Shown here: in pieces, positions 55,402 through 59,343 of the stretch
Layout: every line of letters begins with the position of its first letter
How positions within the stretch are numbered: the first letter of the stretch is position 1
DNA from: Mesorhizobium sp.
GTDB lineage: Bacteria > Pseudomonadota > Alphaproteobacteria > Rhizobiales > Rhizobiaceae
Assembly (NCBI GenBank): GCA_004020545.1
Contig: SAQE01000038.1
Location: 1-59,343, forward strand
Length of the DNA stretch: 59,343 bases
Reading direction: 5' to 3'
Program-made: the position numbers and the translations under genes
The notes under the pieces: model-generated
Told to the model about the DNA's origin: nothing
Seen by the model: the letters and a program-made list of their open reading frames with translations, nothing else
The model's database searches: none

Positions 55402-56373
55402 ATGGCCTCGCCCCTACGCACCGCAGCGCGGGTATTCTATTTCGTACGCAACATAACGCGCGATGTGACGCCGCAGGCTCTCTTTCGCCAGCGCCTTGCC
55501 GGCTGCCTGCAGCAGGCGAGGCTCTCCAGCAAAACGGTCCGCGATCGGGTCAACTACTACAACAAGCTCGACCATGGCTTCGCGCCGAGCGCGGCGGCCG
55601 TGCCGGCCGGTCAAATCCCCAAGTTCGGGAGCATGTACTATTACGATCTGAAGGAGTTCGCCCGCTACTTCGATCGCGACCTGCTCATCGATCTCGAGTT
55701 CGGCGATGTCGTCGACGTGCCCAAGATGCCGGCGATCGTCAAGGACCGGCCGATCCGTGACGACAACGGCAACGCCGTGATCATGAAGCTCGACAAGTTC
55801 CGCCATTTCAACATGCCGAGCGACAATCTGGCCTTCGCGGACAAGCGCCCGATGGCGGTCTGGCGCGGTGATTTCAACAATCCGATCCGCAAGCGGTTCG
55901 TCGACGCAGTGCGCGACCTGCCGTTTTGCGATGCAGGCTCGCCCAAGCCGAGCGCTCCGGAGACCTACCGCAAGCCGTATCTCACGATCCCGCAGCAGCG
56001 GCAGTTCCGCTACATCGTCTCGCTCGAGGGCAATGACGTGGCGACGAATCTGAAATGGATCATGAGCTCCAATTCGCTCTGCCTGATGCCGCCGCCGACC
56101 TACGAAACCTGGTTCGCCGAAGCCGAGGTCGAGGCCAATGTCCACTACGTACCGCTGGCGCCGGATTTTTCGGACGTAGCCGACAAGATCGCCTATTTCG
56201 AAAAGCATCCGGCGGAAGCCCAACGCATCACAACGGCGGCCAACGCTTACTGCCGCCGGTTCAGCAATGAAAAGGACGAGCGGGCGATCTCGCTGCTCGT
56301 CCTCTACAAGTATTTCGTGCTGAGCGGCCAGATCAAACCCGACCCCGAGGTCTGGCGCTACATCACGGGCTGA
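55402..56373 (+). CDS. Glycosyltransferase family 90 (LpsA/CAP10-like)
   Basis: A 323-residue protein with the GT90 blocks MAVWRGDFNNPIRKRFVD (about 151-168) and YIVSLEGNDVATNLKWIMSSNS (about 206-227), followed by a WFAEAEVEANVHYVPL segment. GT90 enzymes in bacteria modify lipopolysaccharide core or capsule by adding a sugar, acting in the cytosol on the inner-membrane-bound acceptor. No other surface-polysaccharide genes are next to it, so this one is isolated. Confidence 0.88.
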   Translation: MASPLRTAARVFYFVRNITRDVTPQALFRQRLAGCLQQARLSSKTVRDRVNYYNKLDHGFAPSAAAVPAGQIPKFGSMYYYDLKEFARYFDRDLLIDLEFGDVVDVPKMPAIVKDRPIRDDNGNAVIMKLDKFRHFNMPSDNLAFADKRPMAVWRGDFNNPIRKRFVDAVRDLPFCDAGSPKPSAPETYRKPYLTIPQQRQFRYIVSLEGNDVATNLKWIMSSNSLCLMPPPTYETWFAEAEVEANVHYVPLAPDFSDVADKIAYFEKHPAEAQRITTAANAYCRRFSNEKDERAISLLVLYKYFVLSGQIKPDPEVWRYITG

Positions 56374-56378
56374 GCCTC

Positions 56379-57422
56379 TCAAACCTCGCTGCGGTCGAGC
56401 ACCAGGTCGGCCGGGCCGAAACGGTCCTTGGCGGTGAACTGCTGGTGCCAGTAGGGATAAAGCACCGGTGGCCGACTGACGGCGTCGAGGCGCAAACGCT
56501 CGTCGAGCGTCAGCGTCAGGCTTGCCGCGGCAAGGTTATCCCTGAGCTGGGTTTCGTTGCGGGCGCCGATCACCAGCGAGCTGACGGCCGGGCGGCCGAG
56601 CAGCCAGGCAAGCGCCACCTGCGCCGCCGACACGCCACGCGCCTTGCCGATCTCGGAGAGCGTGTCGACGATCCGCCACAACCTGTCCTCATCGCGGACC
56701 GGCGGCTCCGACCAGCCGGCAAGTTGCCGCGCCGTCGGGCTGTCGCGTCGGTATTTTCCCGAAAGCAGGCCGCCTGCCAGCGGGCTCCACACCAGCACGC
56801 CGAGGCCCTGGTCGACCGAGATTGGCAGCAACTCGTATTCGGCCTCGCGCGCTTCCAGCGTATAGTGGATTTGCTGCGTGACGAAGCGCGGCTGATGGCG
56901 GCTGTCGCTCATCGCCAGCGCCTTCATCACCTGCCAGCCCGAATAGTTGGAACAGCCGACATAGCGGACCTTGCCCTGGGTGACCAACGTGTCGAGCGCG
57001 GCGATCGTCTCCTCCAGCGGCGTGACGCCGTCCCATTCGTGCAGGAAAAAGATGTCGATGACGTCGGTCTTGAGCCGCTTCAGACTCTTCTCGCATTCGC
57101 GGATCAGATGATGGCGCGACAGGCCCTCGTCGTTGGGGCCGTTGCCGATCCGCATGCGCGCCTTGGAGGCGATCAGTACATCGTTCTTGCGCTTGCCGCC
57201 GAGCGCCTCGCCGACGATCTCCTCCGACAAGCCGTTCGAATAGACGTTGGCGGTGTCGATGAGATTGATGCCGGCATCGATGCAGGTATCGATGATGCGC
57301 CTGGCTTCCGAAAGGTCGGATTTGCCGACGGCGGCGAACGGGCCCGTTCCGCCGAAGGTCATCGTGCCAAGGGTCAATGTCGAAACCTTCAGGCCGGAAC
57401 GGCCAAGGGTGCGGTATTCCAT
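56379..57422 (-). CDS. Aldo/keto reductase
   Basis: A 347-residue oxidoreductase from the ATG at 57422 (GAGGATCC upstream); the open frame extends 71 codons further without AKR character. The tetrad is Asp56, Tyr61, Lys87 and His128 (DTANVYSNG; ASKARM; FFLHEWDG). The C-terminal NADPH site reads LVIGARNETQLRDNLAA. It reduces an aldehyde or ketone with NADPH; the substrate is unknown. It is convergent with the GT90 gene (5-bp gap). Confidence 0.92.
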   Translation of the reverse strand: MEYRTLGRSGLKVSTLTLGTMTFGGTGPFAAVGKSDLSEARRIIDTCIDAGINLIDTANVYSNGLSEEIVGEALGGKRKNDVLIASKARMRIGNGPNDEGLSRHHLIRECEKSLKRLKTDVIDIFFLHEWDGVTPLEETIAALDTLVTQGKVRYVGCSNYSGWQVMKALAMSDSRHQPRFVTQQIHYTLEAREAEYELLPISVDQGLGVLVWSPLAGGLLSGKYRRDSPTARQLAGWSEPPVRDEDRLWRIVDTLSEIGKARGVSAAQVALAWLLGRPAVSSLVIGARNETQLRDNLAAASLTLTLDERLRLDAVSRPPVLYPYWHQQFTAKDRFGPADLVLDRSEV

Positions 57423-57685
57423 GTCGGATCCTCGCGATCGGATTGAAAATGTGCGCCGCATGGGCGCCGAAAAGAGGTGAGGGTATTTGTAGGACAATTC
57501 CGGCGGCTTGTCGCCCTGCCATCGATACGGGCCGATCACATATCGGCTGGTCCAGAATGGCCGGTCCGCTCTTGCAATAAAACCGTCACTGCCGGGCTGT
57601 ATCTCAGTCGGCTTACGGAGTTGTGTTTCCATCAACGGCTGGAGCGCATCCGAGGCTAAGATGGCTGAGAGGCAGGAGCAGCGCG

Positions 57686-58606
57686 ATGAATGAACTCAAA
57701 CCGAATTCCGGGGCCAGGGATTGGCTGGAAGCCGAACTCGCTGACACGCTCGACGAGGATTATGAGCTGGAGATTTCCGAGCCGGCGCTGTCGCTGGAGA
57801 TCGCCAGGATCTACAAGAATGCGCATCCGCCTTCCATCGAGCGCCTGACCTACTTCCGCGAGCTGCTGCGGCTGCAGTCCGAGCTGATCAAGCTGCAATC
57901 CTGGGTCGCCTACCACAAGAAGAAGCTGGTGGTGATCTTCGAAGGCCGCGACTCCGCCGGCAAGGGCGGCGTCATCAAGCGCATCACCCAGCGCCTCAAC
58001 CCGCGCATCTGTCGCGTCGTGGCGCTGCCGGCACCGACCGAGCGCGAAAAGTCGCAATGGTATTTCCAGCGCTATGTGCCGCATCTGCCCGCTGGCGGCG
58101 AGATCGTGCTGCTCGACCGCTCTTGGTACAACCGCTCCGGCGTCGAGCGCGTGATGGGCTTTGCCAACCCCGAGCAGGTGGAAGAATTCTTCCGCGACGT
58201 GCCGGAATTTGAGCGCATGCTGGTGCGCTCGGGCATCACACTGGTGAAGTACTGGTTCTCCATCACCGACGAGGAGCAGCAGATGCGCTTCCTGATGCGC
58301 ATCCACGATCCGATGAAGCAGTGGAAGCTGTCGCCGATGGACCTGCAGTCGCGCGTGCGCTGGGAGCAGTACACCAAGGCCAAGGAAGAGACCTTTGCCC
58401 GCACCAACATCAAGGAAGCGCCGTGGTTCATCGTCGAGGGCAACGACAAGAAGCGGGCGCGGCTGAACTGCATCGACCATCTGCTGCAGCAGATGCCGTA
58501 TGAAGATGTGCCGCACGAGGAGATCACGCTGCCGGAGCGCGTCTTCAACCCGGACTACGAGCGCCAGGTGCTGCCGCGCGAGCTTTACGTGCCGCAGAAG
58601 TATTGA
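57686..58606 (+). CDS. ppk2: Polyphosphate kinase 2 family protein
   Basis: A 306-residue single-domain PPK2. Walker A is GRDSAGKGG (87-95), Walker B LLDRSWYNRSGVE (Asp144), and the lid region reads LNPRICRVVALPAPTEREKSQWYFQRY. These enzymes use polyphosphate to phosphorylate ADP or GDP. Length and motifs fit the single-domain (class I) type found in rhizobia. The ATG at 57686 has GGCAGGAG upstream. Together with the Ppx/GppA protein at 21.6 kb it gives the window both synthesis/use and breakdown of polyphosphate. Confidence 0.92.
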   Translation: MNELKPNSGARDWLEAELADTLDEDYELEISEPALSLEIARIYKNAHPPSIERLTYFRELLRLQSELIKLQSWVAYHKKKLVVIFEGRDSAGKGGVIKRITQRLNPRICRVVALPAPTEREKSQWYFQRYVPHLPAGGEIVLLDRSWYNRSGVERVMGFANPEQVEEFFRDVPEFERMLVRSGITLVKYWFSITDEEQQMRFLMRIHDPMKQWKLSPMDLQSRVRWEQYTKAKEETFARTNIKEAPWFIVEGNDKKRARLNCIDHLLQQMPYEDVPHEEITLPERVFNPDYERQVLPRELYVPQKY

Positions 58607-58608
58607 GG

Positions 58609-58773
58609 CACCCCTCCTTCTCCCCTTTGTGGGGGAAGGTGGATCGGCGCGCAGCGCCGAGACGGATGAGGGGTGTTGGAAGAAATGAGGCGGTGGGGAT
58701 TTGAAGGGTGTTGCCAAGCTGGAGCACCCCTCATCCGACCTCGCTTCGCGAGGCCACCTTCTCCCACAAGGGG
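58609..58773. repeat. Inverted pair of composite palindromic repeats, second copy truncated
   Basis: Copy 1 (58609-58676) runs CACCCCTCCTTCTCCCCT ... GGTGGATCGGCGCGCAGCGCCGA ... CGGATGAGGGGTG. Copy 2 (58722-58773) is inverted: CACCCCTCATCCG ... CCTCGCTTCGCGAGG ... CACCTTCTCCCACAAGGGG and then stops abruptly where copy 1 predicts AGAAGGAGGGGTG. The apical stems differ between copies (TCGGCGC/GCGCCGA versus CCTCGC/GCGAGG) but are self-complementary in both. Confidence 0.8.
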
Positions 58774-59343
58774 CTAGCGTGCGCACACATTTGCTTCGTG
58801 CTGTGGTCAAGCGTGAAGAGGCGCCGTCGGAAAATGGCTTGAAGCGGTTGAATCGTATGTGATTCTGTAGCCGCCATTGTTGATTCTGGAGGTTTCGACG
58901 ATGGCTTCGCTGCTTGGCTACTTCGGCGACCTGCGCCTGCAAAAAAGGGGAGCATGGTTCTGGAGCGCATGTTTGCGCGTGTCAGCACGGGCATGCGCCG
59001 GCTGGCCGACACGCGCGCCGAGAAGGTCGCGTTCACACGCCTGTTTCGCAATCGCCACGTGAGCACGCAAGAGATCATCCGCACGGCGGCGGCGCGAACC
59101 GCCGAACTGGCCGCCGGCCGCCACGTGCTGATCATCGAGGACAGCAGCGAGATCAACTATGAAGCCAAGGCTTCGCGCAAGCGCGGCCTCGGTCGTGTCG
59201 GCAATGGCACGGATATCGGGCTGTTCGTGCATCCGGCGTTGGCCGTGGATGCCGTGGACGGTTCGGTCCTTGGCCTTGCAGGCGCCACGATCTGGCGGCG
59301 CGAGGCAAAGAAGGCGGATGACTACCAGGCGCTGCCGATCGAA
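58774..59343 (+). mobile_element. Left end of an IS4-family-like insertion sequence (cut by window edge)
   Basis: The palindromic repeat breaks off at 58773, directly before CTAGCGTGCGCACAC, and a transposase gene starts 127 bp later, so the IS left end is at or within a few bases of 58774. The right end and the terminal inverted repeats are outside the window and cannot be compared. Confidence 0.6.
58901..59343 (+). CDS. Transposase (Tn5/IS4-like), partial, with a frame change at an A6 run
   Basis: The ATG at 58901 has GGAGG upstream and opens MASLLGYFGDLRLQK. At the run AAAAAAGGGG (58941-58950) the coding frame moves to -1: from there GSMVLERMFARVSTGMRRLADTRAEKV and on to the window edge is clearly transposase, with the first catalytic Asp in LIIEDSSEINY and VGNGTDIGLFVHPALAVD. 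Frame 0 beyond the run has no family character. It may be slippage by a lysyl-tRNA (AAA) or an inactivating one-base change. The 3' part is missing. Confidence 0.75.

Overview
The window is about 59 kb of GC-rich, densely packed chromosome from an alphaproteobacterium of the order Hyphomicrobiales, most likely Mesorhizobium or a close relative. I infer this from protein style (guaB, parC, aspS, bpt, sthA, opgC, a GT90 glycosyltransferase) and from several families of rhizobial-type intergenic palindromic repeats. No database search was possible; product names rest on motifs and family recall.

Layout. 0.2-6.2 kb: a tightly overlapping minus-strand operon, DUF4129 - DUF4350 - MoxR ATPase - DUF58 - SpoIIM-like - RDD, probably one membrane-linked MoxR system. 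6.3-8.0 kb: a membrane protein, the remnant of a TPR gene and a DUF6680-like gene. 8.1-15.2 kb (minus): orphan Tat-exported peptide-type binding protein, alpha/beta hydrolase with isochorismatase-like hydrolase, a DddP-like M24 protein, a small membrane protein, a GlxA-type regulator and a Nudix hydrolase. 15.2-19.3 kb: fRMsr GAF protein, YeiH-type exporter, a possible small RNA ending in a strong terminator, a GNAT and an aldehyde dehydrogenase. 19.4-20.3 kb: a hairpin-rich gene-poor stretch and tRNA-Gln(CUG). 20.4-25.1 kb: UPF0104-like membrane protein, ppx/gppA coupled to rlmE, a DHA2 exporter. 25.4-27.3 kb: two unrecognised genes. 27.8-31.5 kb: guaB, a membrane protein, MAPEG, rnd. 31.6-36.8 kb: two MFS transporters, a divergent Lrp/ornithine-cyclodeaminase pair and a DeoR regulator divergent from MFS. 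36.9-45.1 kb: aspS, periplasmic protein, parC, AI-2E-family protein, EamA transporter. 45.2-51.2 kb: bpt, RDD, an ICMT-like gene broken by an internal TAG, sthA, an esterase, opgC. 51.2-55.3 kb: LacI regulator divergent from two tiny paralogous genes, DUF423, MFS plus GntR regulator. 55.4-59.3 kb: GT90, aldo/keto reductase, PPK2, and the left end of an IS cut by the window edge.

How the parts fit. Much of the window is housekeeping (GMP synthesis, Asp-tRNA charging, chromosome decatenation, 23S rRNA methylation, N-degron tagging, polyphosphate and NADPH balance) interleaved with regulator/transporter pairs whose palindromic operators are visible in the shared intergenic DNA. The best candidate for an undescribed system is at 51.2-52.8 kb: a LacI-family repressor, three near-identical TTGRATCGATYCAA sites, a promoter framed by two of them, and two tandem 47- and 45-residue proteins sharing an MHPxSxLFxDxYRNxWGI N-terminus. 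Other points of interest are a DddP-like protein that keeps all six metal ligands but lacks the proposed catalytic Asp, and repeats made of chains of hairpins whose stems differ between copies yet stay paired.
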